A stretch of 64,000 nt of DNA from positions 3,854,291 to 3,918,290 of the forward strand of contig NC_069090.1 of NCBI RefSeq assembly GCF_947172395.1, in the 5' to 3' direction. Below, in pieces: positions 29,601 to 40,600 of this stretch; position 1 is the first letter of the stretch, and the number at the start of each line of letters is the position of its first letter. The notes beneath the pieces are model-generated. The model ran no database searches. It was not told the DNA's origin and saw only the letters and a program-made list of their open reading frames with translations. The position numbers were made by a program, and so were the translations under genes. Source of the stretch: Bicyclus anynana (taxonomy: Eukaryota > Arthropoda > Insecta > Lepidoptera > Nymphalidae).

Positions 29601-30126
29601 GGAATGACGAATATCTTGATCACGTGACCTGTCGATAGCAAATGTCATTCCCATACATCTTCCTAGTTTTCGAAGCGTTAGCGATCGTAGCAAGAGAATC
29701 GACATGCCACTTGGCTAGGCGGGCTGAGAATTTAGGGATAGATTGGCAGTTGGGGACGCTGAGTGGTACTGGCCTCCCCCTTTACACCCTCACAGGATTC
29801 ATTATGGATCCATATTGAAAAGAAAACCCTCTCAACTCTATAATAAATATTCATATTATTAATACCTTCTTATATTTTCAGGCTTGATGTGATGAAACAA
29901 ATTCCAGAAGATGATAGGTTAGTAGATTGATAAATGTTCTATTTTTCGAAAAACTTTGGTTACATTTTGATTAATGAGCAACGCACTTAACTTATTTTGA
30001 ATATTTCTTCACAGGTTACCTGGTTTCCCAAAACGAGAGAGGAGGCTGGTTTTTATATTTAAATTATTATCTACTTTATATTCAATTAAATTTCAATATA
30101 TCTATACTAATATTATAATGACGTAA
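20662..30126 (+). CDS. Single-LIM-domain protein, 16 small coding exons, about 384 aa
   Basis: Exons: 20662-20666, 20959-21053, 21206-21485, 22677-22710, 23425-23486, 23911-23977, 24076-24106, 24947-25022, 25835-25884, 26627-26693, 27008-27063, 28265-28328, 28870-28925, 29003-29066, 29882-29917, 30015-30126 (TAA). All borders are GT-AG and every phase matches, for 1155 nt in total. The N-terminus is a perfect LIM zinc-binding domain: C6-x2-C9-x17-H27-x2-C30-x2-C33-x2-C36-x16-C53-x2-C56, with a CRIP/CRP-like arrangement (SAEAV, then HARCYKC). LIM domains are protein-interaction modules without catalysis. Next comes a very basic stretch (RRGRTRRSRRPEYKEYKRR, about residues 63-82), then a Ser/Lys-rich tail I do not recognise, ending in charged segments such as LKKFRILFQHEITEHQ. 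The final exon reads into a repeat at about 30110, so the true C-terminus may differ. Introns carry many SINEs and MITEs. The function of the tail is unknown. Confidence 0.8.
21783..21855 (+). mobile_element. tRNA-like SINE head, family C
   Basis: A-box agctcaacggtaagagcggt and B-box ggttcgatcccc are spaced as in a tRNA. The flanks do not form an acceptor stem, so I call it a SINE head, not a tRNA gene. A minus copy lies at 41440-41530. Confidence 0.6.
22375..22590 (-). mobile_element. tRNA-derived SINE, diverged
   Basis: On plus it carries ggaactcgaacccagaaaca and aaccaatgaggta near the end, inverse B- and A-box-like sequences. It lies in LIM intron 3. Confidence 0.45.
22748..23005 (+). mobile_element. 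SINE family B, diverged
   Basis: gtgatagctcagtgaatatg head, aacgacgaaggaataacatc and aacagtaaggcgaatatggg blocks. Lies in LIM intron 4. Confidence 0.6.
23785..23880 (-). mobile_element. tRNA-derived SINE head, diverged
   Basis: Plus text cccaggttttgaccccag and gactaaccacggagcca is an inverse tRNA-like head. It lies in LIM intron 5. Confidence 0.4.
24403..24428 (+). repeat. (ATCA)n microsatellite
   Basis: Six tandem atca/tcaa units in LIM intron 7. Confidence 0.8.
25043..25460 (+). mobile_element. SINE family B interrupted by a hairpin insert
   Basis: The head cctgatagcccagtgggata and ttatgtgcattttaagaaat are followed by an insert at about 25190-25350. The insert is an inverted repeat with gacactcagcg / cgctgagtgtc and cccccaggggac / ttcccctggggcg. 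The family 3' block then resumes (gccagcgtggtgga, gaggagactcgtgctcaac). Confidence 0.65.
25468..25678. mobile_element. Foldback MITE with a 34-bp perfect hairpin
   Basis: Outer ends cgtctagaaaaatgt (25468-25482) and its exact inverse (25664-25678). Inside is a perfect 34-bp inverted repeat (25498-25531 and 25540-25573) with an 8-nt loop. It lies in LIM intron 8. Confidence 0.8.
26240..26600 (+). repeat. 'cgacttcgtccg' repeat, mosaic copy in LIM intron 9
   Basis: tactagcgctacttcgtctg start and a caaacaaacaaacaaactc end. About 150 bp of unrelated sequence (26290-26460) interrupts it. Confidence 0.5.
27098..27345 (+). mobile_element. SINE family B, well preserved
   Basis: Head agagcccagtggatatgacc, B-box ggttcgaatcc, internal gtgaaggaaaacatcgtgag and end gtgaaccgaatatgggttga. 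Confidence 0.75.
27482..27738 (-). mobile_element. tRNA-derived SINE, family A
   Basis: Inverse copy in LIM intron 11, from ttacaagttagcccttgact to the head ccaccgcgcataccactgcg. The B-box inverse gaatcgaaccc is present. Confidence 0.8.
27874..28250 (+). repeat. 'cgacttcgtccg' repeat in LIM intron 11
   Basis: tactagcggacgcccgcgac, ccatggatttttccgggata and ctttcgcgtttataatatta. The internal body appears twice, so this is a full copy followed by part of another. Confidence 0.75.
29535..29715. mobile_element. Foldback MITE, same family as at 61.7 kb
   Basis: Near-palindromic element in the LIM gene intron between 29066 and 29882. Arms tcgattctctttctacgatcg and its inverse surround a gcgttagcgatcgta core. 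It is related in sequence to the element at 61649-61844. Confidence 0.7.
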
Positions 30127-30280
30127 AGTTCGTAGTGATGTAGGGGGAAGTTTCTGAATCTACTAAACCGATTTTGAAAATTCTTTTACCACTAGAAAGC
30201 CACGTTATTTGTGAGGTTGCCCGTATTCTCACGATAACGGGAACTACGCGGGTTAAACCGTGGGGCATCAGCTAGTATAT
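30105..30280 (+). repeat. Interspersed repeat at the LIM 3' end
   Basis: tctatactaatattataatg to gggcatcagctagta, the same family as 42393-42600. The proposed LIM reading frame enters it and finds its stop there, so the last few residues (about TNIIMT) are repeat-encoded. Confidence 0.65.
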
Positions 30281-30542
30281 TATTTTAATCAGTTCCAGAT
30301 CAAGTCCCACATAATCACCACAAATGGTTTAACTGAGTAGCTCTGTTACCGGAATATGCGTAAACTTTTAAACATTTCCCGACGTCCAAAAACGAGTTAT
30401 TTTATTGTCAATGTCATCTTAGGTATTGGGTTCAAAATTAAATCATGGCAAAGAGATGAGCTCACGTGTGAAAAGAATATTCATTCAACGTCAAAGTTCG
30501 CCAAAATGGTTTTGTTTTTTCTAGTTGAAGGATTAGTTTTGT

Positions 30543-30548
30543 AATAAA
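30543..30548 (+). promoter_or_regulatory. Candidate poly(A) signal for the LIM gene
   Basis: AATAAA hexamer 417 bp beyond the proposed LIM stop codon, after a repeat copy (30105-30280) and a non-repetitive stretch. It is plausible as a 3' end if exon 16 is terminal. Confidence 0.3.
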
Positions 30549-30844
30549 AATTGTATACTCGAAATTTACTTAGATGACTTTTTTACACAACAATAATGGC
30601 CGACTATGAATCAAAGACAATCAGTAGGGTTGAGAAGTTAACGGCGGGCATCGGAACGATATCAAGTAGGTATCGTTATAACTGAAATACCTAAACTAAA
30701 ACATCCGTTACTATACAACGTTATCTTAAAAGGGAACGTATAGTAACGTTTGTCGGTTGTGTGCATTTTAAGAAATTAAATATCACGTGTCACAAACGGT
30801 GAACGGTGCACGGTTTATGCCTATGGGTACGCGTGGTTAAGAAA

Positions 30845-31107
30845 TGGGGTAATCTTTTTTTTATTATTATTATAAATATACTTAAACAATACACATCACT
30901 ATCTAGCCCCAAAGTAAGCATACAGAGTAGCTTGTGTTATGGGTGCTAAGATAGTTGATATTATAGTATTAATATACAATTATATACTACATATAAATAC
31001 TTATATACACTCATGTTCATCACACAAATATTTTCCAGTTGTGGGAATCGAACCCACAGCCGTGGATGCAAAAAGCAGGGTCACTACCCACTGCGCCACG
31101 CGGCCGT
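30845..31107 (-). mobile_element. tRNA-derived SINE, family D
   Basis: On minus the head is ggccgcgtggcgcagtgggt with B-box gggttcgattcccac, followed by an AT-rich body ending in poly(T) on plus. It lies between the LIM gene and the 79-aa gene. Confidence 0.75.
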
Positions 31108-32299
31108 CTCTTTCTTTAATCTTTTGGGGACGTACTAACGTCCAAGATTTGCTTATACTTCAAAAAAGTGTGCACGTATCCACGTACATACTGGGTGTAA
31201 GGGACATGATACCGAAAACTGCGTGAAGAGGTTAAATTTAGTTTCCACAACGATATTTTAAATAACAATTACGTGGGAAATGAGAAAATTCAGATTTTGA
31301 AAATTTTGAGCACGCAATGTACAGCGAACAATGCGATAACAACGCTCCGCAATCTACTGTGTACGTACGAGTAGGTACGTACGCATCGACAGCAAATCGG
31401 CTGGCTACACTTACCTATCTAATACCTATTTTTTATACTTTACAAGTTTTTAACTAGGTACAGGTAATTAACTCACTTCAGGTTGTTTCTCGTTTACGAG
31501 ACGTTCTGTCGTCATAGTAGGTACAATATTCATGAGTACTGAATTGATTTGATCTAAGCATTTCAAGACTTCTCAGTCAACACACACAAACACACACAAT
31601 ACAAACGACACAATTGTATGAGTATTCGTTACAGAAAATCACTACTAACATAACATAGAACATACACAAAGGTTTTTGAATTTTGGTTTGTTTGTCAACA
31701 GACCGCCGAACACGAACTAAAGAAAAAATAGCGTAGCGTCTAGCGAAAGGACCTAAAGTTTCAATATTTTGAAAATACCTATTAACCACGCCACGCGGCT
31801 TAGGTTAGAGAGAGATAGCAATTATTTTCCTCGGCACCGGCGGCGGTCGGCAATACAACGTCGCGCAGTTTGTTTGTGACTTTGTATAGATAGATACCTA
31901 TTAGTCGTGACCTGCCTATTTGACCTCTTGGAAAACAGCTGATCGCGCGCATTTTGCAAATTAAATTTACATTGCTAGTTTTTGTTAAAATCTTGATTTG
32001 ACGATTTTTATTAAAAATCGTATTGAGATAATGTTATCCATACCAGTGTTTGAATAATGCTACTATTCGTAAGATATCTTTTACGCTATAGAATAACGTG
32101 AGCACATGTATTGTATAACATTTTTATTAAAAAACTATTTTTTAAAATAAAATGATTATAAAATATTTCATTTTCCCATCTTTAAACTAACAACATATCA
32201 ATTATTAAAGAATCATTCATTATCATTTATCGATAAGTTAACGCTCGATGTTATTTACCCATCCTTACTTTTCATAGACAATCTAGCGTTACGAAATGT

Positions 32300-32469
32300 C
32301 AAATTGCCGTAATCGTAGTTAAGCTGTGCAAATTAATCTCGTTGTGATTTTGTTTTTCAGAAAATAAATGTGAATAAATCGTAAATTCGGTGTAGTTTTT
32401 GGTGTAATTCGTACTGTACGCGTATAATAAAGGATTTAGACACTTTGTTCTTTAGAAATTACGTATAAC
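32300..32469 (+). promoter_or_regulatory. Probable promoter and non-coding first exon
   Basis: Non-repetitive sequence ends in ataac followed by the consensus donor gtaagtg at 32470. The next acceptor is at 32635, directly before an ATG. There is no long ORF, which suits a 5' UTR exon. The start of transcription cannot be read from the sequence, so the left boundary is arbitrary. Confidence 0.3.
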
Positions 32470-32635
32470 GTAAGTGAAATATGTGATTTTAGTGACAAAA
32501 CGGGTTTGTTTTGGTGATTAGACTTCTAAGAAAATTTTAGGTATAGATCATGCAATTGTCTACAAAACCTTTTCTTGTAGAGTTTCTCGTAGCAATGATG
32601 ATCTTTGCTTTATAATAATTATAAGTATATTTCAG

Positions 32636-35333
32636 ATGCAGACATTTCAAACACTCACACAGCTACCGGTGTATGCGGACACAAGTCATGAGGCTCGCTG
32701 GGCCTACGAAAAGCGAGTATGAATCCCATTATCAGTGTTGCCAGAAGGTTACTTTTGTAACCTTTTAGGTGATTTTTTGACTGCATTGGTTACTTTTAGG
32801 TTACATTAATAAAAAGGTTACTTTTACGTGGTATTTCGGATTTTTTACAAATAACTCACAATTTCGAATACCTAAAACAGAAAAGTCGTTAAATCAAGAA
32901 ATGCGGACAAGTGCTCAAGAACTCATTGATGTTTCTGTGTCAATTCAACTACCATTCTATTAACTTTTAATACCTTTCCAGTAAAAAATATGAATAGATT
33001 GTTAAACAAGTGGCTGACACACACACAACAGATCCACTGTATAAGAGGTGTTTCCTTTTTGTTCAATCTTCAAAATAAGGTCACAATTCTCACTATAAAT
33101 GAAGATGTCACAATTGACTTTGTGAAATAAGTAAGTTGCAGTAACATTGAATTTCTTAAAAAATCAAGTATAAATTATTATTCACGTCAATTGTTTTTTA
33201 AATTCTTGCTCTATAATTTTATTTTTCTTATCCCATGAGGAAAAGGCAAACAATCAGGGCCTTACATAAGATGATTCTATTTACGAGTAAAATCTTCTAC
33301 GGTGTAAAGTAATTTAGTACTTGTGTAGCGGCAAACTTGGCTAGTATTCGTAACAGACAGATATTAAAAAAAAAACAAAATTACTTTAGCCCCTAGAGGC
33401 TGAAATGGTGGTTTAGCCATGCTGTGGAACGCAAAAAGCAAGAGTAGTTAGTGAAAAGGTTACTTTTTAGACAAAAAGGTTACTTTTTTTAATATTTCGG
33501 GTAACTTCTGACAAGACCCATCTGGCAACACTGCCCATTATGTTAAAGAAAATGGTTTTACTTGGACTTTTAAAGACTAATATTTGCCATAATTATTCCC
33601 ATGAAAAAGTTTAGACATCCTGTTTAATTCTATTTCATAAGTATAACGTGATTGAACTTTGACCTACTTTAGGCTAAAGTAAATGACCTCAAAGGGACCG
33701 ACGACTGCCGACGAGCGGCATCGCGGCGATTAGGTAGTTATTTGAAAATACAGGTTGTTTAAAAAATAATCGATTCTTGAAAGTTTCTTACAATCGTAAC
33801 TCCTTCAATTGTACTTTGTTTTTTTTTTATAATAACACTAATGGATAATATACTTTTGGTACATTATGTGGGATCTCGGTTTAAGACGAAGGAAAATTCA
33901 CAGTGTATAATCGATACAAGCCAAAAAACATTATTTTTTAAATAATGTTTTTTGGCTTTTGTCTGTCTGTGTCTGTCTGTTGGCACGATTTGAAATTATA
34001 TTACGAACAAAGTTCTAGGATACTTTTTGTCGCGAAAATTAAATCAGAAGGGGGTGAAACAGGGGTTAAAAGTTTGTATGAAAAGTCCTTAATTTTTCAT
34101 TCAAGTTATATTTGTAAAAAATTGTATGTGTACCAGAAAAATATTGGACTATATTTTGCTTGTCGAATATTAACTCCGTAGGTATACTATTCTAACCGTC
34201 TATATTTTGTATTTGTTCTGTATTTTAATTTCGTGTAGATACATATTTAAGTGTAAATATTTATTTATTTAATTTATTTATCTTGCAGGCTTGCAGTTCT
34301 TCGGAAGAAAATTATGAATGCCATCTTTTTTGCAGTATATAAACGCTTCCGTGTTTTTTGCAAGTATCCTTTTATATTGTACTTTTAGATAAATTATATC
34401 CATTTGGTACCCTATAACGTCGCTCAAGAGAATCCTGAAGGTCTGAATAAACAAAAGTGACAAGGGAATTAGGGAATTAATAAATAAAAAAGTTACTTGG
34501 TTGGTTATTTGATAATAAGTCATCCAGATATGTTGTCATATGAGTCAGGCTCGCGCTTGCCCATTATCTCACTCGCAACGTAGGTAGTAGGTACACCTGA
34601 TGATAAGTGTAGACGTGGCTTAAGACGCGCTTGCTTAGAAATTGCCTTTTCGCTCATTAATGATACCCAGGTTGTAAGAATCAGGAAGGATTATTGATAG
34701 CAACTAGCCGATGCCGCCTTCACAGAACTTGCCTTCGGGTGCATATGGATGCACATAGAACAGTGACAGCACCATTAGAAGTCGTATCTTTGGATTTAAT
34801 TGTCCCGTTCCCCAATAAAATTTAAATAGGTAAAGTTTGTGGTTAGTAGTTTTCATCTATGCTAATAAATATTTATGTATAAGCATAGATGAAAAAGCAA
34901 AGCGCTTTGTACGATTTGGATTTATATGAATAACGATGACATAGAGGTGGAAACTTCTTGTCTTACAGAGCGATGGTGAAATAGGGGTATTGCAAACGAC
35001 GCGAACGCATTCCCAATCGGTCTATGGGCTCACCCCATGAACAAGCCTAAAAATCAGCGGTACTTAGCATATAGAGCTGAGGCAGCGCCTCATTCAGCCT
35101 ATAAGCCTTAGTATTATGCCTTATGTTTTCTGTAGTTTATTTTATGCATTTTGATAAATAATTTTATTATAATTATTAAATGAAATAGCTTCGAGTCTTA
35201 TATGTTCTGCCTCTTTCCAGATGATCTTTATATCAAAGTGCTGACATCAGCAGCCCGCAGACAGAGTCAACGTATAAGTACTCCACCCAGAAGAGTCAGC
35301 TCAGGCACTTTGAAGAACATAGAGTCGTACTGA
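32636..35333 (+). CDS. Small 79-aa protein gene, or 3' end of the LIM gene
   Basis: Three exons join in phase: 32636-32716 (acceptor atttcag directly followed by ATG, donor gtatga), 34289-34334 (acceptor cttgcag, donor gtatat) and 35221-35333 (acceptor ctctttccag, TGA). The 240 nt encode 79 residues. The start is MQTFQTLTQLP. The middle is acidic and Cys-containing (CSSSEENYECHLFC). The C-terminus is basic and Ser-rich (TPPRRVSSG). I do not recognise it. A leader exon ending at 32469 (gtaagt donor) would supply the 5' UTR. The middle exon starts in phase 0, so the upstream LIM gene could also splice into it through a weak donor near 30050, which would make these exons the LIM C-terminus. The first intron contains an 801-bp hAT-like element starting 17 bp after the exon. 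Confidence 0.5.
32733..33533. mobile_element. hAT-like non-autonomous element, 801 bp, 8-bp target duplication
   Basis: The termini are cagtgttgccag and its exact inverse ctggcaacactg. Both sides are flanked by cccattat (32725-32732, 33534-33541). Near both ends the motif aaggttactttt is repeated. No transposase ORF is present. It sits 17 bp after the donor-side edge of the exon ending 32716. Confidence 0.9.
33919..33957. repeat. Hairpin, about 19-bp arms
   Basis: aagccaaaaaacattattt and its inverse, with almost no loop, in the intron of the 79-aa gene. Function unknown. Confidence 0.8.
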
Positions 35334-35404
35334 TACGACTTGTTCACTTTGACTAAGATGAAAAACAATACCTAGCAATTCACAGAGCCACCTACCTCTC
35401 TCTC

Positions 35405-35585
35405 TCGTATCAACCCATATTCGGCTCACTACTGAGCTCGAGTCTCTTCTCAGAATGAGAGGGGTTAGGCCAATAGTCCACCACGCTGGCCCAATGCGGA
35501 TTGGCAGACTTCACACACACAGATAATTAAGAAAATCTCTGGTATGCAGGTTTCCTCACGATGTTTTCCTTCACCGTTCACCAGC
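35405..35585 (-). mobile_element. SINE family B, 3' part
   Basis: tcaacccatattcggctcac through ggtttcctcacgatgttttc on the plus strand. It begins 70 bp after the stop codon at 35333 and may be part of that gene's 3' UTR. Confidence 0.7.
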
Positions 35586-35681
35586 CACCTACCTACATAT
35601 CTACTAATCGTTATTGTAAAGAATAATGTTTAAATAAAATATAATTAACATTTACTATATTCTTCTTATCTTCTTATTTTT

Positions 35682-35945
35682 TACTGCTTCCTTTGTTTAG
35701 TGGTTAGACTTCCAATCACCACGATCTGGGTTCAAACCTGGGTCGGGCCATGTTCTTGTTTTTGAGAAATTTCAATAAAAGTCATAGCCCATTGTTTGAA
35801 AGTTGGTGTTTCACCCCGTGCCTCGGAGAGCACGTTAAACCGTCAGTTCCGCTCATTATTACTGACATCTGATGATTATTAACCCCAAGCCAACCCGCAT
35901 TAGAGTAGCGTTGGTGGGTCTACGCTCCATATCTCTGAAATATTA
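35682..35945 (+). mobile_element. tRNA-derived SINE, family E
   Basis: Head tttgtttagtggttagactt and gggttcaaacctgggtcggg, then gagagcacgttaaaccgtca and agtagcgttggtgggtctac. A diverged minus copy is at 53035-53225. Confidence 0.7.
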
Positions 35946-36078
35946 GTATACTAAATATTTAAAGGTCGCTATTGACGGTCAATTATTCTCACATTTCTAA
36001 AAAGCAGTAGGTACCCACGCGGCATACTATACAAGTCATGTACGTAGTGACCAACACACGATCAATTATAGTCGTGGG

Positions 36079-36155
36079 CAGTGGCGGATTAAAGGTACAG
36101 AGCGCCCTAGGCAATCACTTTAGCGGCGCCCCTGTACCGGCCATCATAATACTGT
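36079..36155 (+). mobile_element. Fragment of a hAT-type terminus
   Basis: Starts cagtggcggattaaaggt, a common form of hAT element end, followed by a gcgccc-rich stretch. No matching opposite end was found, so it is probably truncated. Confidence 0.35.
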
Positions 36156-36461
36156 AAATTTTAACTAGTTGTTTTTGCAATTACAATGACGTTGTATCAT
36201 CAAACCCTAGACTTTAGTAGACCATGACCCTTGTACTTATGCTAATGCGCGAATAAATATAACGTTATATATATATAACTGTGAAGAAATCAAGAGGGAC
36301 GACAGAACGATCATCGAAACTCATGATTACTCTCTGCTCTGGGAAATAGGCCTTAATGTATTTGTGTGTTGATAGATGATGGTGTGTTATGAACTCGTGG
36401 GTGCTACAAAAACGTGAGAATAATTGACCGTGGTTGATTTGTGGCTAGCGTAATAGCGCTA

Positions 36462-36615
36462 TTCTGTAATAATGTAACTAGCATGAGTTTCGAGTCCGTC
36501 TCTGTCTATAATCTAGGTACCTATATATTATATGTATCATCTTATTATACATAAATAGAAATAACTCCGATACTTCTACACTGAGTTATAAAATCGTCGC
36601 TATAGAATAGCGTTA
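36462..36615. mobile_element. Palindromic MITE, same type as 11.7 kb
   Basis: gcgctattctgtaataatgt at left and gctatagaatagcgtta at right form imperfect inverted ends. Confidence 0.5.
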
Positions 36616-36811
36616 AGCTCAAAGCTCACCTATCGACGCGCGGAGCAGCTACGTATTTTACGTAGCGCCCTAGCTTGTCCGGAGGAGACAAGTTTTCGTT
36701 ATGCGTTGCATGGAATTTCATACCAAACGTAGTGAACGCCTCGAGACGATATCGCATCATGTCCGCGACGATTGATGAGTTTTGAGCTTTATACGCTACA
36801 GCTCGTCTTTA

Positions 36812-37105
36812 GAGCCGTGATAGCTCAGAGGTATGTCTGTGCATTCGATTCGGAGAGCGTAGATTTAAATCAGGACTTTTGAGTTAATTTGAATTGAGCA
36901 TTTTAAGAAATGAAATATCACGTATCTCAAACGGTGAAGGAAAAACATCGTGAGGAAACCTGCATACCTGAGAATTTTCTTAATTCTCTGCGTGTGTGAA
37001 ATCTGCCAATCCGCATTAGGCCAGCGTGGTGGACTATTAGCCTAACCCCTCTCATTCTGAGAGAAGACACGAGCTCAGCAGTGAGCCGAATATGGGTTGA
37101 TAACG
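36812..37105 (+). mobile_element. SINE family B
   Basis: Head gccgtgatagctcagaggta; gtgaaggaaaaacatcgtga; gtgagccgaatatgggttga. The 3' block is partly duplicated at 37140-37170. Confidence 0.7.
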
Positions 37106-37176
37106 AAGTTTGGCTAGCTCTCCTCCTCCTACGTGCTCAACCTCTCATTCGTGCTCAACAGTGAGCCGAATATGGA

Positions 37177-37430
37177 TTGTTATAGAAAGAAAGAAAGAAA
37201 GAAAAGTTTATTCAGAATACACATCATACAAAGAAAAGAGAGAAAAAAGACAATAAATTAAATACATTGCAACTTGCATGATGTGATCCTAAAAGGGTCA
37301 CCACAGCATATTGCAGTGTCCGTGGGGACACCGCGCTGATCTTCCGTGGAGCCATAAAGGTGACGTTTGGACGGTATCGAGACGTGCGGAGCACCTCTAA
37401 CAAACATCGACAAATATTAAAAAGAGACAG
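37177..37430 (-). mobile_element. LINE 3' end with TTTC tail
   Basis: On minus it ends gaataaacttttctttcttt with five to six TTTC units. The body includes a ggatcacatcatgcaag segment and a gtccccacggacac block. It lies just beyond the end of the LRR gene. Confidence 0.55.
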
Positions 37431-37552
37431 ATATGTAAATTTATTATATATATATTATTATATATTTATTTATATAATTATTATGATGACGCTAAGGACG
37501 CGGTATATTTGTACCGTTAACAAAATAAAAAACAAAACAAATTTTAATAGAA

Positions 37553-37558
37553 TTTATT
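37553..37558 (-). promoter_or_regulatory. Candidate poly(A) signal of the LRR gene
   Basis: AATAAA on the minus strand (tttatt on plus), 45-50 bp past the TAG stop at 37603. This implies a very short 3' UTR. Confidence 0.55.
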
Positions 37559-37602
37559 TTACAAAATATATTACAACAGCTAAATAAGTTCTAGTCGTAT
37601 AT

Positions 37603-40600
37603 CTATATATAATTGTCGTCGTTGGGCGCCCGCTTGTAGAAGGCGCGCGACACGTCGACGGGCCCGCGCAGGCCGAGCCACGAGCAATATCCATTGCGCC
37701 AGAGCAGCATTAGGGAGAACATTATCGGCACTGCTAGCAGCACGCCTGGGGGAACAAAGTTACAGTCAAAGTAAAAATATTCGAGAACATTTGTTCGTTT
37801 TTGAATTTTCATGATACATCTGGTATTGTTGACGTAATAATGATAATAATAATTATCGTCGGTAAACCAACTTTACAGATTATACATTTTTGTAGGGTTC
37901 CGTACCCAAACGCTAAAACAGGACCCTATATTACTAAGACTGCGCTTTTTGTCTGTTGGTCTGTCACCAGGTAACTGTAACTCATGAAGACAACCATAAC
38001 ATAGTAGGTATATGGTTAACTAGATTCTCATAAACAAGCAAAAGAAAAAGAGTAAAAATGTTTTCTGACATCTTTGAGAAGCTTTGTCTTCTCAACGCCC
38101 CATCCTCAGTGTCGTTTACTGACAAGAGCTGTATTAAGTTTTGGCCAGGAGCGTCAACCGTGAAATCTGTTCTTGGCACCGATATACAAAAGTTTAACAG
38201 TCCGAGATGTATTTTCGGTTGAAAAAGTAAACAATAAAGTATATAAACAAATAGGCTAAAATGACAAATAGGCGAATAGGTTCTTAATGTGTATGCATTT
38301 ACCAATAAGTGTTCCGAGCAGTATGGCGCCATCCTTCTCAGGTCTGTTCCCGTATTTGTCGACGCAGCGCATGGTGCGGTGGATGTCGTGAAGGTGCTTC
38401 ATGGTGTAGCCCCGCATCTCTACCGGCTCCTGGCAGCTGGTGAAACGAACGAGTGTTTAAGCTTCCATTGTTATGCAAGAAACGAAAAAGAAAGTTAGGA
38501 TGCCAGAGTTCCCGACCCTATCATTAACAGCCGATGGACGTCCACCGCTGGACATAGGTTTCTTGCATGGACTTCCAAACACCACTGTTTTGAGCCGCCA
38601 GTATCCAGTTTCTCCCTCTACCTGCCTGATGTCTTTGGTCCACCTAGTGGGCTCGACCAGCTTCCCAGTTCAGGCCGCCATTCCAGCACCTTGGGACCCA
38701 TCTTCTCTTCAAATTATATGCCATACCACTCGCCGTGCCTTGCTGAATTACAGACCTTCTTCTGACTTCCTCATTTCTGAATTTCTGATTCGATCACACA
38801 GAGAAACTCTAAGCATAGCTCGCTCCATCGCCCGCTGAGTGACTTTAAGTCTTCTCATGAGACCCATAGCGACCAAGACTCGGACCAAGTCATCAAGTTG
38901 TGTAAGGCGAGGCTAGTACCTAAGTTGTCAGTCTTCCCAAATAACCTCACCTGCTCGTGGTGCACCTTTTATCGAGGCTCTGGCGACCGATAAATGGCGG
39001 TATATAACGATTTAAATTTGGCTAGACTTCACAAATTACACAAGCCGGTATTGGGCAGCAGCGACTCCTGTGAGAGAGGACTGGTCCTTCGAATGACTAA
39101 CCTGCATGTGTGGTAATTTATGGGCATTACCTTGCATGAATAGAATGCAATGCCTTGATAGGATCTCAGAAAATACCATAAACTTACACCATCTTCTCCG
39201 AAGCGTTGACGCGCTTGTGTTCCACCACCGGCACCAGCATGTCCACCATCCACTGCGTGGAGCAGTCGCACAGGTACGGGTTGTTGCTCACGTCGATCTT
39301 CTCCAGCAGATCCCAGCGCGAGAGGAAACGGGAGTCTATCTCGGACAGGTTGTTCGATTGCAGGTAGAGCTGTTTGTTTTTTAAAACAATAAGTTTTAAT
39401 TAATGTTGTCAGGCGTCCGTTTAAAGCCTAGGACCTAGCATAACTAGGACTAGTTAGCTTTTTGGTCGCATAACCGGTCAAAATAAATAATGTCCGACTT
39501 GTCCGGCTTTTGTTAGGCTTTTTGTTTTTGTTTTGCCGACTTTTGGTCGTTTCCGCAGCACTGACTCCTAATACTGAGAAACAAAATCCCCAATAATGTA
39601 GGATGTCCAGCATTTTTACCCAGATGTCCGGCCATACTGAGTGGTCTGTCCAGCTATTATGTTTGCTGACCCTAGTTTTAATTTCATTCTCATTAATATT
39701 GGCCAAGTAATCCTATCTACTTATTATCTTAACTTCTACCTTAAAATCTAAACTGATATTAAAGAGATTGATAGGGTGATATTTCATTTCTTGTTTGTTT
39801 TTTTATTTTACATTTATTTACTTTAAAAACTTCTCGACAGAATTTAAAAATTATGCCACATGACAGGCCTTGATTCATTCAAAACAATTACCTCTTTAAC
39901 CAGCGGCCAGTCGTAGGTCTCGCCGATATCATCAGCCCTGGCCAGCGCCCTGGGGTGTACAGACCGCAGCTGAGGGTTGAAGCTGATGTGCAGGCGCTGC
40001 ACAGTCTGCAGGCCGGCCAGCGCGCCTGGCCCGATCCTGGTCAGCTGCTCCATGTTGCACATATGCAGCTCTTGCAGCTTGCGCAGGACGGGGAAACCGC
40101 TGTGGACAAGTTGCATTTTACTTCCACAGTCTATCTGGTAGTATCCTTAAGTTAATCTGTAAAATCTTATTTTCTCCACTCCACAAACCGTAAACAACAA
40201 CACTTTCGCAAATAGTGCTCTGACGTCGCTTGAAACTATTAAACAGAAGAACTGAAGGTTGGTTTCGTTTACTAAGTTTTACTCACCTACGCTTTGTCTG
40301 CCAAGTATATTTTTTCATGTTCATCTAAGGCAGTAGGCTCTAAAATGGGATTCTGGATCGGTTTGAGTGCAGAATAATAGTCTAATGGGCAGAAGATATG
40401 GGTGGAATGAGGAGAATCATCTCTAAAGGCGACTCCTATTAGACTCTGATCTCGTTCGCCTGGAAATCTCGACTTTCTGAAGTTTCTTAGGTGAGAGGGC
40501 CATTCTGAGTCAACCATCTACTGTCGAGCACTACTACGTACTACATCTACAGCTATCATTTTGAAAGTCATACTGACTTCCAAAATACATCAATTTAAAC

